Shown: positions 32,290-44,270, counted from the first letter of the stretch. The stretch: 64,000 bases of DNA from Symsagittifera roscoffensis (GCF_963678635.1 NC_087064.1:67263548-67327547), one strand, 5' to 3'. A program made the numbers and translations. Notes: generated from the sequence alone by a model not told the origin.

Positions 32290-33985
32290 ATTCTGAATCG
32301 GACCATGATGGAGACTCATTTCGAGGGCTTGTAATAATTGCCTAGTTTCTTATAATAAGTGACCTTCATAATCTCAGGATTTTTAATCGTAGAAAATCTG
32401 TAAAATTTGAAGAAATTTTGTCTAATTTTTTTTTATTGGGTGCGAATATGGGAAAGGGAAAACATCAAAAAACTGAAAAATTGGGTTATTTGGGGATACA
32501 ATGTTAACCTCGCCATAGAAATTTTTTTCCTATTTCAAATCCCAATTCTTAAACTTCCTAATGCACCCATTTCATATGGTTAAACAATAGATTCCGGGCC
32601 ACTTAAATATGAAACAATTTTTAAACTAAGCTAAATAGTTCAACATATAATTTTTGATCAAGAAGGCAGCGAAAAACCGAAACGTTTACCATTCCAACCA
32701 AGAAAAACACCACTTGTCAAATACTTAAAAAAAACTGTATTCAAGTTGTGTGTGACTTCAAAGAGTTCTACGTTTTGATGAACGCAACTTTCATCATTGT
32801 TTAAAAAACTTCAAAAAATTTTGGACCTGCTTATTATCACAATTATGAGTTCTAGGAGGTGAAGTGATGTACTATTCTGAAGTGCGTACGTAATTGAACC
32901 TCTAAAAAAAACTCCGAAAATCAAGGGGACATAATATCCTCTTTTAATCTAATATTTCCTTCCTAAAATAGATTTACAGATCAGAAACCGCACTGTCAAA
33001 ACACCGTAGAAAACAATGTTTTTTTTTTGCTTTTTTCAGAAACTTCGTTTGCAAATACGACACTCATTCTTGAAACTGGCTTTATATGGAGTCTTTTTCA
33101 AAGTTATAGGCAACTCTGAAAACTTCCATACCCTATCATTTGTTTAGCCTCGCAATCAACAACAATTGCGGTCTTGTTGCAATGTGGAAAATAGTTTCGA
33201 GACAAATTTATTCCTTGCCTTTTATCCAGCGCCAAGATATCCCACTAAGAACCCCAGCAGACAGAAAAACCTAGGTCGAAGTAGCCCACACAAATCAAAA
33301 TACGTCAAAATTATTAGAAGTCATAAGCAATCAAAGCCAAAAAGTCTCTTTTGAAAAAACTGATTAAATCAACGCTTTTAAAAATGAACGTGAAATCTAA
33401 TTTTGTTCAAAGCAAGCGTAGAACTTTCAACGCATTTTTCAAATCCACCGATCATTCGACCTATCAAATCAAAAAGATTCGACTTCCTCAACTCACTTGC
33501 CACCAACTCACTTGCCAAAAAGAACAAAAACGATTGAGTCACGGTGGGTCAAACAAAATTTTTAGTTAGAAATGGACAAAAATTGTCCCCCAACTTTGTA
33601 CTGGTTAGTCGGCATGGTGGCAGGTTGTAGGTAACACACGAAAATGTTGTTGTTGCTTTTTTCTTTATCACTTTTCAAACATTGGTACATCTACCATCAC
33701 AATGAGATCAAAAACTGTATATGGCTCGAAAACTCAAAGTTGTATGAAAAAATAGACAATTCGACAAAATAGTGCCAACAAATTGGAATATAATGGTTTG
33801 TCAATTGAGCCAAAGCTTATTGATAATTTAACCTGTCTTGATTAAGTATATTTTAATGATCATCCATTTTTTAATTGAATTCTCGATATTTCTTAACTGT
33901 TTGGTTTGAGTGCCGCTTCTTACTTTCAGAATTTTGAATTTCTGGTTTAAAAACTCAAATAGACCAGAGTGTGTCGATCGAGAAG
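32290..33985. other. Intergenic, nothing recognised
   Basis: AT-rich. Two + strand ORFs (33166-33354 and 33351-33569; 62 and 72 codons, K/S/Q-rich) have no motif, start or splice support. Confidence 0.4.
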
Positions 33986-33993
33986 TGGTTGCC

Positions 33994-34283
33994 CTAAAAA
34001 TGATGCAACGTCGTTATGCCAGCTTTCAACCGCATGATTTGTTTAAATGAGACTTGCCGCCTCGTTGTAATAGTGGTTCCAGAGAGATGGTAACAAAGGA
34101 TCAAGCTGATATCGCCCATTTGCTTCTCCTCTATGATAAATTTTCTGGCCAGTTCATCAACTATCTCGAGAGTATCATTTGAAATATCGAAATCCTAAAT
34201 TGTAACGCAAATTTTGCAGATGACTAAAGGAAACGCGATCTCGACATCTGGGCCAGGAGTTACACTTAAATCAGGGGTAATTT
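33994..34283 (-). pseudogene. Minus-strand coding remnant, unknown protein
   Basis: On the minus strand 34194-33994 is 66 codons plus a stop, reading DFDISNDTLEIVDELARKF, then EEKQMGDISLILCYHLSG, ending AGITTLHHF. It is convincingly protein-like, with helical charge patterning. It follows ATTTAG, which could be a splice acceptor. The same frame continues upstream through that TAG with PDLSVTPGPDVEIAFPLVIC, so it may equally be one ORF broken by a stop. No ATG, no family recognised. It is either a terminal exon of an unidentified gene or a pseudogene fragment. Confidence 0.4.
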
Positions 34284-34599
34284 ACAAAGTTAAGTCAAGC
34301 TTAACCTTTTTTTTCAGACCTAACTCTAACAAAATGCGATGAAAATTTAATCATCATTGAAAAAGCAATCTTTGATTTCATCTAGAATTAGGGACTAAAA
34401 GCATTCAAGGCTGTTGGTTCGAAGTCAATCCTGAGACTAAATGGTTTTCGCAATAGGCCTCCACAATTATTGAAACGAGTGGAGGTTTGATTCCGGACTA
34501 AATTCTGGAGGAATTTTTCCAGTACGTTCTCTGGTAAAAAAAAATTACCTTGAGAAATTACCAGCATCGAGGATGGTAAGTGTTCTAGTTAATTGCCGA

Positions 34600-35200
34600 A
34601 ACGGTACACAAAATTGTCAAAACACACAAAATCACACACGAGACGGTCAAGTCAGATATTTTAAGTTACAGTTATATACTAAAGCCCATAGATACGGATT
34701 GACTTTTTCTCAGACCCTAACTACTTATCTTCTGAATTACCAAATCAATACTGAATTCAATTAAACACGTTCAGGGCATTACAGTAGCTAAAAAGAGGTT
34801 GATGATCGTTGAACACTCTCTGAAAACCGAGCCTCTGATTCCAATCTCTCCCGGACATAATGTCATTATCTCCTAATTTCTACTGCTCGGGAGGATTTGT
34901 AGCTGTCCCAAATATCCCACTGGATTTTTTGGTTTCACTTTCTTCCACAAGTAAGCTCCTTATCGTGTCTACGTGTCACAATAGGAGAATTCGATAGTAT
35001 TTCCGTTTCCATTCTTATATATTTTCTTCTCTCTCGCACGACTGTTTTTAGTGTCGTTTTCAGCTGTTGTGTGTTTGACACGTTGTCCTCGTCAGAATGG
35101 CCATTTTTCGTGTTTCTGAGAAATATTCTAGTGCCAACCGAAAATTTTAAAATTTAAAGCTCTGGAATATTCTGAGCCTCTTTTTCATCCTAACCTAGTA
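34600..35200 (+). repeat. Long arm L1 of the reverse-transcriptase array
   Basis: This ~600 bp aligns (clearly diverged) with the reverse complement of the arms at 36400-36900, 38330-38830 and 41780-42290. Collinear words include ACAGTTATAYACTAAA, GATTGACYTTT, TTCAGGGCATYACAG, CATTATCTCCTMAT, GTAGCTGTCCCA, AATGGCC and TTTCTGAGAAATA. Partial direct copy at 42900-43130. No coding potential seen. Confidence 0.65.
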
Positions 35201-35229
35201 ATAAGGACGGTTATCGTCGTTTTCAGCCT

Positions 35230-35790
35230 GCACTGGAAGGCTGTGCCTTCTGAGGGATTGGTACATCTCCAATGGATAGGATGTTTTTCTCTACTGAACA
35301 AAAACAATAGTAATAGAGTACCGACCCTGTTCTTAGGAGAGACCTTGTAGTTTGGGGATAAAGAGTAAAGAGCCTAGAGTAAAGAAGCATGAGCTCAATT
35401 TTTCTGCATGAGCGGTCCAGTAAATTTTTTTGCACTATTATTGCATGTGCGGTTCGGCCGATAGCCTTTAAGAAGTAACGATTTTGTCGACCCAATGTTA
35501 CAAAGACCATGAAGACTTGATTATGGCAGAGACAGTTAAAAGCACCCAAAGCTCTTTTTAGAAGCTAGCCAGTCGTTTTAGAATCAAGCTTTACTTTCGG
35601 TCGATATGTAACTCTGGGAATAAAGAGACGCAGCCATGAGCTCACTATTTTTGCAAGAGCGTTTCGGTCAATATTTTGCACTATTTTCGCATGAGCGGTT
35701 CGCCCGATAGCCTTAAAATAGTAACAATTGTGTCGACCCGAGGTAGAGGATCTTCTGATGTTCGAGCCTGGGCTCTGAATTATGGGTGCA
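35230..35790 (+). repeat. Array block A, copy 1
   Basis: Contains GTGCCTTCTGAGGGATTGG, AGAGTACCGACCCTGTTCTT and two internal ~260 bp degenerate units (each with GGGGATAAAGAG or GGGAATAAAGAG, CATGAGCTCA, GCATGAGCGGTT, CCGATAGCCTTTAA, AGTAAC and TGTCGACCC). Near-identical copies at 39625-40190 and 43170-43780. A 108-codon minus-strand ORF (35223-35549) recurs in copies 2 and 3 but with indels; probably a shadow. Confidence 0.8.
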
Positions 35791-35794
35791 ATGG

Positions 35795-36110
35795 AATATA
35801 TCTATTAAAATTGCTTCAAAAGCAACTGAGTTGGGCAATGAAGACCTGCTGTGACAGAAGAAAATTTGATTCTTCATCCGATCTTAAGCTGCAATACAAT
35901 GTACTTCCAGTTTCCTTGTATCTCGATTGGAAAATAGTTTGCCATCTATGGAAAATCAAACATACACCACTACCGGTATACGTAAAAATCAAGTACGTGA
36001 ACAAAACAATCGATGAGAACAAAAGAACTAAAAAACTACATTTCAATCAAGATTCAGCAGTCATTATATCGAAAATTGTTTTTTTTTTCAGAAAACCAGC
36101 TCTTGTTTAA
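35795..36110 (+). pseudogene. LINE RT C-terminus, array copy 1
   Basis: Joined directly after block A, so the catalytic part of RT is missing. It encodes LLQKQLSWAMKTCCDRRKFD, then the C-terminal region (QYNVLPVSLYLDWK, CHLWKIKHTPLPVYV) found in copies 2 and 4. It ends at a stop after RKPALV, followed by a ~300 bp 3' region shared with the other copies. The C-terminal layout is typical of jockey/CR1-type LINE proteins. Confidence 0.75.
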
Positions 36111-36399
36111 AACCATACTCAAAAAGCAAATTCAAACATAAACAGCAGCAGTTTAACTGACCAGACTCTCAAATTTACCTTAAAGGAATATTTTCTATCT
36201 AGTTTTTGTGAAAGTTCTTAAATGGCGGAATGGAAAAACAACATGGGAACAATTTAAATTTATTTGATATTAAAATTCTAACCACTATTTTTATTATATT
36301 GTAAGCGAATGTTTTGTGCCGTTCTCCTAGATTTGCACAGTCGAACCCTCCCACGAGAACGAAATGGACATTATGAAAAGGAGAGTCAAAGTACTCTGG

Positions 36400-36900
36400 A
36401 AGATTTAAAATTTTAAATTTTCGATTCTCAGCAGATTATTTCTGAGAAATGCAGGAACGGCCATTTTGAACCAAAAAAGAGAAGAAAATCAGAACAAATG
36501 AAGACGCCGATAAAACAAATTGAATAGAGCAAGAGAAAAAACAAAGTCCCTTATCGTGACGATCGGACACGATTAGACACTTAGCTGGAACAGACATGAA
36601 GAAAAGTGGCTTCAGTGGGACAGCCTGAGTGGATCCGTACCCTCCTGTGCCACAAGATTGAGGAGATAACGGCATTATCTCAGGGGGAAAACGGAGGTGG
36701 AGGACTGGTGCCCAGAGACTGCGTGAATTATCACACTACTTTCTTGCTTCTGTGATGCCCTGAATAGTTCAATTACGATGTATTTTAGAGCATGAGTAGC
36801 TAGAGAGAGGAAAGGTCAATCCAGATCCAATATATTTAGTGTATAACTGTCACTAAAAACACAAAATAATGTATCTCGAGCCGGGCTTTTAATAGTAGTC
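36400..36900 (-). repeat. Inverted arm R1 of the array
   Basis: Begins TTTCGATTCTCAGCAG at about 36418 and is the reverse complement counterpart of L1. Repeated at 38341 and 41789. The 79-codon minus-strand ORF in it (starting MPLSPQSCGTGGYGS) recurs intact in all three R copies, mostly by recent duplication; it has no recognised domain and is absent as an ORF from L1. Confidence 0.65.
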
Positions 36901-37350
36901 ATGTAGTCTGGGGATCCGAGACCCAGCTATGTTATTTTCGCATGGAAAAGAAAGCTGATCAAAAGTCGTTTGACTGATGGCCTAAAAAAGGTAACTTTTT
37001 ACTTAGCCCTAAACAGACCAGAAAACTAACTGGCTAGTTCTAGATGGTGAAACACGAGTAGAATTAAGGTAGCTGGCGCCTGCCAGTCGTCAATAGGTGC
37101 TTTTGCTACGCTCCGTCACTATATAGTGTTTGGGCGAAGGTTACATATAACCAGGAAAAGTTGTTTTGCTTACTCTTGCTTAACAAAATTAATTTTCATT
37201 TTGCAATTAAAGTGTTAGTTTTTTTATAGGGAACTGGCTATTGCAGAGACAGTTAAAAATTTCTATAGGTTTTTTTAGAAGCTAGCCAGTCGTTTCAGAA
37301 TCTAGTTGTATTTTGGGTCGGTAAGTAATTCCGAGCTAGTGTTACAAATG
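36900..37350 (+). repeat. Array block D-E, copy 1
   Basis: GTCTGGGGATCCGAGACCC, then AAAGTCGTTTGACTGATGGCC, CTGGCTAGTTCTA, GCCTGCCAGTCGTCA, ACTATATAGTGTTTGGGCG, and GAGCTAGTGTTACAAATGCT. Copies start near 38825 and 42270. It shares degenerate units with block A (GCAGAGACAGTTAAAA, GAAGCTAGCCAGTCGTTT), so A and D-E are variants of one subterminal repeat. Confidence 0.75.
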
Positions 37351-37351
37351 C

Positions 37352-38062
37352 TATGGTTACTGGAAAAGTCCTGCCAAAACTTGTCTCTGTTCTTCACAAA
37401 ACTTTCTTTAAAACTCAAAAGAAAGAAAACTGATTTGTCAATTTTTAGCAAAAAACATCAAAGCAGAAGCCACAATTCAAAGTTCAGCATAATATTAGAC
37501 GATAACAAAACCGAAGAAAAGCCAGAAGTTAAATTTTTGGGGGGTAATTCTAGATCAATTTCCAACCTTTCAGGGAGAAGTTAAAAATATTTTAAGAAAA
37601 ATGGCTTGCTGGATCAAAACCCTTCAATCGATAGAAAAACCACTGACAATCAAAAATCGAATACTATTATTGGTAGTCATAACCCATCTGCACTACCTAG
37701 CAATACTGTTAAGCAGTTTGACATCCAATCTATTAATATTGCTTCAAAAGCAACTGCGTTGGGCAATAAAGACCTGCTGTGACAGAAGAAAATTTGATTC
37801 TTCATCCGATCTTAAGCTGCAATACAATGTACTTCCAGTTTCCTTGTATCTCAATTGGAAAATAGTTTGCCATCTGTGGAAAATCAAACATACACCACTA
37901 CCGGTATACGTAAAAAGCAAGTACGTGAACAAAACAATCGATGAGAACAAAAAAAAATTACATTTCAATCAAGATTCAGCAGTCATTAAATCGAAAATTT
38001 TTTTTTTTTCAAAAAATCAGCTCTTATTTGAAACCATACTCAAAAAGCAAATTCAAACATAA
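37352..38062 (+). pseudogene. LINE RT thumb and C-terminus, array copy 2
   Basis: Begins in the RT thumb (LSIFSKKHQSRSHNSKF, IILDDNKTEEKPEVKFLG) and then shifts frame where a run of six G replaces the five of copy 4. It continues FQGEVKNILRKMACWIKTLQ to KKQIQT and a stop. It lacks the palm with the catalytic YADD. The same extra G occurs in copy 3, so copies 2 and 3 were duplicated after this lesion. Confidence 0.75.
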
Positions 38063-38329
38063 ACAGCAGCAGTTTAACTGTCAAGACTCTCAAATTTACC
38101 TTAAAGGAATATTTTCTATCTAGTTTTCGTGAAAATCCTTAAATGGCAGCCTATGGAAAAACAACATAGGAACAGTTTAAATTAATTTGTTGTTAAAATT
38201 CTAACCACTATTTTTATTATGTTGTAAGCAAATGTTTTGTGCCGTTCTCCTGGAATCGCACAGTCGAACCCTCCCACGAGAACGAAATGGACATAATGAA
38301 AAGGAGAGTCAGAACACTCTGGAATATTT

Positions 38330-39256
38330 AAAATTTTAAATTTTCGATTCTCAGCAGATTATTTCTGAGAAATGCAGGAACGGCCATTTTGAACCAAAAA
38401 AGAGAAGAAAATCAGAACAAATGAAGACGCCGATAAAACAGATTGAATAGAGCAAGAGAAAAAACAAAGTCCCTTATCGTGACGATCGGACACGATTAGA
38501 CACTTAGCTGGAACAGACATGAAGAAAAGTGGCTTCAGTGGGACAGCCTGAGCGGATCCGTACCCTCCTGTGCCACAAGATTGAGGAGATAACGGCATTA
38601 TCTCAGGGGGAAAACGGAGGTGGAGGACTGGTGCCCAGAGACTGCGTGAATTATCAAACTACTTTCTTGCTGCTGTGATGCCCTGAATAGTTGAATTACG
38701 ATGTATTTCAGAGCATGAGTAGCTAGAGAGAGGAAAGGTGAATCCAGATCCAATGGATTTAGTGTATAACTGTCACTAAAAACACAAAATATTGGATCTC
38801 GAGCCGGGTTTTTAATAGTAGTCTTGTAGTTTGGGGATCCGAGACCCACCTATGTTATTTTCGCTTGTTATGGAAAGCTGATCAAAAGTCGTTTGACTGA
38901 TGGCCTAAAAATGGTAACTTTTTACTTAGCCCTAAACAGACCAGAAAACTAACTGGCTAGTTCTAGATGGTGAAACACGAGTAGAATTAAGGTAGCTGGC
39001 GCCTGCCAGTCGTCAATAGGTGCTTTTGCTACTCTCTGTCACTATATAGTGTTTGGGCGAAGGTGTCATATAACCAAGAAAAGTTTTGTGACTTACTTTT
39101 GCTTAACAAAATTAATTTTCATTTTGCAATTAAAGTGTTCGTTTTTTTATAGGGAACTGGCTATTGCAGAGACAGTTAAAAATTTCTATAGTTTTTTTTA
39201 GAAGCTAGCCAGTCGTTTCAGAATCTAGTTGTACTTTTGGTCGGTAAGTAATTCCG
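38330..39256. repeat. Arm R2 plus block D-E, copy 2
   Basis: Near-identical (a few percent different) to 36400-37350 in the same order, about 1920 bp downstream. Minus ORFs of 79 and 83 codons are the repeated shadows. Confidence 0.75.
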
Positions 39257-39259
39257 AGC

Positions 39260-39622
39260 TAGTGTTACAAATGCTCTAGAGTTACTGGAAACGTCCTGCC
39301 AAAACTTGTCTCTGTTCTTCACAAAACTTTCTTTAAAACTCAAAAGAAAGAAAACTGATTTGTCAATATTTAGCAAAAAACATCAAAGCAGAAGCCACAA
39401 TTCAAAGTTCAGCATAATATTAGACGATAACAAAACCGAAGAAAAGCCAGAAGTTAAATTTTTGGGGGGTAATTCTAGATCAATTTCCAACCTTTCAGGG
39501 AGAAGTTAAAAATATTTTAAGAAAATTGGCTTGCTGGATCAAAACCCTTCAATCGATAGAAAAACCACTGACAATCAAAAATCGAATACTATTATTGGTA
39601 GTCATAACCCATCTGCACTACC
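39260..39622 (+). pseudogene. LINE RT thumb, array copy 3 (truncated)
   Basis: Same as copy 2, including the extra G frameshift, but broken after THLHYLA where block A (39625) begins abruptly. A nonsense point (AAAATTGGCTTG) replaces the Met-bearing codon of copy 2. Confidence 0.75.
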
Positions 39623-39624
39623 TA

Positions 39625-40190
39625 GCTGTGCCTTCTGAGGGATTGGTACATCTCCAATGGATAGGATGTTTTTCTCTACTGAACAAAAACAATAGTAATA
39701 GAGTACCGACCCTGTTCTTAGGAAAGACCTTGTAGTTTGGGGATAAAGAGTAAAGAGCCCGGAGTAAACAAGCATGAGCTCAATTTTTCTGCATGAGCGG
39801 TCCAGTAAATTTTTTTGCACTATTATTGCATGTGCGGTTCGGCCGATAGCCTTTAAGCAGTAACGATTTTGTCGACCCAATGTTACAAAGACCATGAAGA
39901 ACTGGCTATGGCAGAGACAGTTAAAAGCACCCAAAGCTCTTTTTAGAAGCTAGCCAGTCGTTTTAGAATCAAGCATTACTTTCGGTCGGTATGTAACTCT
40001 GGGAATAAAGAGACGCAGCCATGAGCTCACTATTTTTGCAAGAGCGTTTCGGTCGATATTTTGCACTATTTTTGCATGAGCGGTTCAGCCGATAGCCTTA
40101 AAACAGTAACAATTGTGTCGACCCGAGGTAGAGGATCTTCTGATGTTCGAGCCTGGGCTCTGAATTATGGTTGCAATGGAATATATCCAC
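39625..40190 (+). repeat. Array block A, copy 2
   Basis: Matches 35240-35790, here followed by RT 5' sequence rather than by the RT C-terminus. Confidence 0.8.
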
Positions 40191-40229
40191 ACCTTACATT
40201 TCTTATAAATTAATTTTTTAAGTACAATT

Positions 40230-41477
40230 TTTTAAAACTGGACTCAAAAGAGCGATTGTTACCCCAATATTCAAAAAAACTACCCAGATTTAGCAGAGTA
40301 CTATAGACCAATCTCGATGACAGATGCACTTTCTAAAGTTTTTGCGAAACTACTATACAAAGAAATTAATGAATACTTATTTTCTATTAACCTGCTCAGC
40401 AACACCCAATTTGGTTTTGAAACCTCATATTCAACAATGTACGCCATCTTTTATTGCACTGAGATCTTCCGCAAATCAATGGATGAAAACAATTCGATCC
40501 TATCAACCACGAAAATTCAAAGAACAAAATGACTTATTTGGGCTGCTCTGAATCAGCAATTGAAATGATTCATAGCTTTATAAACAATCGACAACAGAAA
40601 ACTGCATTAAAAATACTGAAACGAATTGGATCTTACTTCACCAAGGCCTACCTAAAGGTACATTTTTGGGACACCTAATTTTCAACCTAAACATAAATGA
40701 CTTGAAAAAAAATTTAACTGAAATTTGCAAAATGGAACAATATGCAGATGATACACTTCTAATATGTGATGATAATGACATCAAAATGCTCTAGAGTTAC
40801 GGGAAAAGTCCTGCCAAAACTTGTCTCTATTTTTCACAAAACATTCTTTAAAACTCAATAGAACGAAAACTGAGTTGTCAATATTTAGCAAAAAACATCA
40901 AAGCAGAAGCCACAATTCAAAGTTCAGCATAATATTAGATGATAACAAAATCGAAAAAAAGCCAGAAGTTAAATTGTTGGGGGTAATTTTAGATCAATTT
41001 CCAACCTTTCAGGGAGAAGTTAAAAATATTTTAAGAAAAATGGCTTGCTGGATCAAAACCCTTCAATCGATAGAAAAACCACTGACAATCAAAAAGCGAA
41101 TACTATTATTGGTAGTCATAACCCATCTGCACTACCTAGCAATACTGTTAAGCAGTTTGACTTCCAATCTATTAAAATTGCTTCAAAAGCAACTGAGTTG
41201 GGCAATGAAGACCTGCTGTGACAGAAGAAAATTTGATTCTTCATCCGATCTTAAGCTGCAATACAATGTACTTCCAGTTTCCTTGTATCTCGATTGGAAA
41301 ATAGTTTGCCATCTATGGAAAATCAAACATACACCACTACCGGTATACGTAAAAATCAAGTACGTGAACAAAACAATCGATGAGAACAAAAGAACTAAAA
41401 AACTACATTTCAATCAAGATTCAGCAGTCATTATATCGAAAATTGTTTTTTTTTTCAGAAAACCAGCTCTTGTTTAA
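40230..41477 (+). pseudogene. LINE reverse transcriptase, most complete array copy
   Basis: Fingers YRPISMTDALSKVFAKLL (near 40305), QFGFETSYSTMYAIF, then a gap where part of the fingers/palm is missing. Next come LHQGLPKGTFLGHLIFNLN and EQYADDTLLICDDND (catalytic box near 40740), a stop or frame break at 40790, and thumb plus C-terminus open as one 218-codon frame (40821-41477, LSIFSKKHQSRSHNSKF to RKPALV). No endonuclease or ORF1 seen. Frame breaks make it non-functional. Family: non-LTR, jockey/CR1-like by motif. Confidence 0.8.
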
Positions 41478-41779
41478 AACCATACTCAAAAAGCAAATTC
41501 AAACATAAACAGCAGCAGTTTAACTGACAAGACTCTCAAATTTACCTTAAAGGAATATTTTCTATCTAGTTTTTGTGAAAGTCCTTAAATGGCAGCCTAT
41601 GGAAAAACAACATGGGAACAATTTAAATTAATTTGTTGTTAAAATTCTAACCACTATTTTTTTATATTGTAAGCAAATGTTTTGTGCCGTTCTCCTGGAT
41701 TCGCACAGTTGAACCCTCCCACGAGAACGAAATGGACATAATGAAAAGGAGAGTCAAAATACTGTGGAAGATTTAAAAT

Positions 41780-42725
41780 TTTAAATTTTCGATTCTCAGC
41801 AGATTATTTCTGAGAAATGCAGGAACGGCCATTTTGAACCAAAAAAGAGAAGAAAATCAGAACAAATGAAGACGCCAATAAAACAAATTGAATAGAGCAA
41901 GAGAAAAAACAAGGTCCCTTATCGTGACGATCGGACACGATTAGACACTTAGCTGGAACAGACATGAAGAAAAGTGGCTTCAGTGGGACAGCCTGAGCGG
42001 ATCCGTATCCTCCTGTGCCACAAGATTGAGGAGATAACTGCATTATCTCAGGGGGAAAACGGAGGTGGAGGACTGGTGCCCAGGGACTGCGTGAATTATC
42101 AAACTACTTTCTTGCTGCTGTGATGCCCTGAATAGTAGAATTACGATGTATTTCAGAGCATGAGTAGCTAGAGAGAGGAAAGGTGAATCCAGATCCAATG
42201 GATTTAGTGTATAACTGCCACTAAAAACACAAAATATTGGATCTCGAGCCGGGTTTTTAATAGTAGTCATGTAGTCTGGGGATCCGAGACCCAGCTATGT
42301 TATTTTTGCATGTAAATGAAAGCTGATCAAAAGTCGTTTGACTGATGGCCTAAAAATGGTAACTTTTTACTTAGCCCTACACCGACCAGAAAACTAACTG
42401 GCTAGTTCTAAATGGTGAAACACGAGTAGAATTAAGGTAGCTGGCTCCTGTCAGTCGTCATTAGGTGCTTTTGCTACGCTCCGTCACTATATAGTGTTTG
42501 GGCGAAGGTTACATATAACCAAGAAAAGTTGTGTGGCTTACTTTTGCTTAACAAAATTAATTTTCATTTTGCAATTAAAGTGTTCGTTTTTTTTATAGGG
42601 AACTGGCTATTACAGAGACAGTTAAAAGTTTCTAAAGGTTTTTCAGAAGGTCGCCAGTCGTTTCAGGATCTAGTTGTACTTTTGGTCGGTAAGTAATTCC
42701 GAGCTAGTGTTACAAATGCTATGGT
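41780..42725. repeat. Arm R3 plus block D-E, copy 3
   Basis: Same order as 36400-37350. It ends at GAGCTAGTGTTACAAATGCT, after which the sequence changes to a short segment (42730-42890, CTGAGAGATTACCAGAGGCC) that recurs at 44140-44255. Confidence 0.75.
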
Positions 42726-42899
42726 TAATAATATTACGTATCAAATCTTATAGAGCGACTAAGAATCTTGGTTTATGACAACTCCTTCCCAAAACTGAGA
42801 GATTACCAGAGGCCAACCAATAGCCTAATTGTTGTGATAAAGTTATTAAATAGTGTGTTTTATATAAAGATGTCTCAAATCTTGTGTGGAAGGCCTCCA

Positions 42900-43130
42900 A
42901 AGTCACAATAGGAGAATTCGATAGTATTTCCGTTTCCTTTCTTATATGTTTTCTTCTCTTTCGCACGACTGTTGTTTGTGAGGTTTTCAGCTGTTATGTG
43001 TTTGACACGTTGTCCTCGTCAAAATGGCCAATTTTCGTGTTTCTGAGAAATATTCATGTCCCAATCGAAAGATTTAAAAACTAAAAATCTGGAATATTCT
43101 GAGCCTCTTTTTCATCTTAACCTAGTAATA
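42900..43130 (+). repeat. Arm L2 (partial direct copy of L1)
   Basis: GTCACAATAGGAGAATTCG to TAATAAGGACGGTTATCGTC matches 34975-35215 closely, then block A copy 3 follows as at the first locus. The outer half of the arm is missing. Confidence 0.75.
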
Positions 43131-43169
43131 AGGACGGTTATCGTCGTTTTCAGCCTGCACTGGAAAGTT

Positions 43170-43780
43170 TTGCTGTGCCTTCTGAGGGATTGGTGCATCT
43201 CCGATGGTTAGGATGATTTTCTCTACTGAACAAAAACAATAGTAATAGAGTACCGACCCTTATCTTAGGAAAGACCTTGTGGTCTGGGGATGAAGAATAA
43301 AAAGACGCAACCATGAGCTCAATTTTTCTGCATGAGCAGTCCAGTCAATTTTTTTTGCTCTAATACTGCATTTGCGGTTCGGCCGATAGCCTTTAAGAAG
43401 TAACGATTTTGTCGACCCGATGTTACGAAGACCATAGGAATTGGCTATGGCAGAGACAGTTAAAAGCACCCAAAGTTTTTTTAGAAGCTAGCCAGTCGTT
43501 TTAGAATCAAGTTTTACTTTCGGTCGGTATGTATTTCTGGGGATAAAGAGACGCAGCCTTGAGCTCACTATTTTTGTAAGAGCGTTTCGGTCGATATTTT
43601 GCTCTATTTTCGCATGAGCGGTTCGGTTAATATTTTTGCACTAATTTTGCATATGCGGTTCGGCCGATAGTTAAAGTAGTAACAATTTTGTCAACCCGAT
43701 GTAGAGGATTTTCTGATGTTCGAGCGTGGGCTCTGAAATATGGGTGCAATGAAATATATCCACACCTACCTTTCTTATAT
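43170..43780 (+). repeat. Array block A, copy 3
   Basis: As 35240 and 39625, with a small internal expansion (an extra GCGGTTCGGTTAATATTTT piece near 43620). Confidence 0.8.
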
Positions 43781-43799
43781 ATCAATTTTTTAAGTACAA

Positions 43800-44255
43800 T
43801 TTTTTCCAACTGGACTCAAAAGATCGATGTTACCCCAATATTCAAAAAAACTACCAAGATTTAGCAGAGTACTATAGACCAATCTCAATAACAGGTGCAC
43901 TCTCTAAAGTTTTTGCGAAACTACTATACAAAGAAATTAATGAATACTTATTTTCTAATAACCTGCTCAGCAACACCCAATTTGGTTTTAGAACCTCATA
44001 TTCAACGATGTGCACCATCCTTTATTGCACTGAGATCTTCTGCAAATCAATGGTTGAAAACAGTTCTGTTGCTGTATCTTTATAAGATCTATCATAGCTT
44101 TCGATCCTATCAACCACGAAAATTCAAAGAACTCATTCCTAAAACTGAGAGATTACCAGAGGCCAACCAATAGCCTAATTGTTGTGATAAAATTCTTAAA
44201 AAGTGAGTTTTATATAATGATGTCTCAAATCTTGTGTGGAAGGCCTTCAATGGGA
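43800..44255 (+). pseudogene. LINE RT fingers fragment, array copy 5
   Basis: YRPISITGALSKVFAKLL, then NTQFGFRTSYSTMCTIL, as in copy 4. It jumps near 44100 to a segment ending KTERLPEANQ that also occurs at 42795. Truncated before the palm. Confidence 0.7.
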
Positions 44256-44270
44256 GGTTTTTAGAAAAAA

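Noticed and set aside
35223-35549. 108-110 codon minus ORFs in block A
   Set aside because: They recur with indels that shift the frame between copies (43260-43469 differs); no domain.
36436-36675. 79-codon minus ORF repeated in each R arm
   Set aside because: Conserved between copies only because the units are near-identical duplicates; the homologous L arm has no such ORF and no motif is visible.
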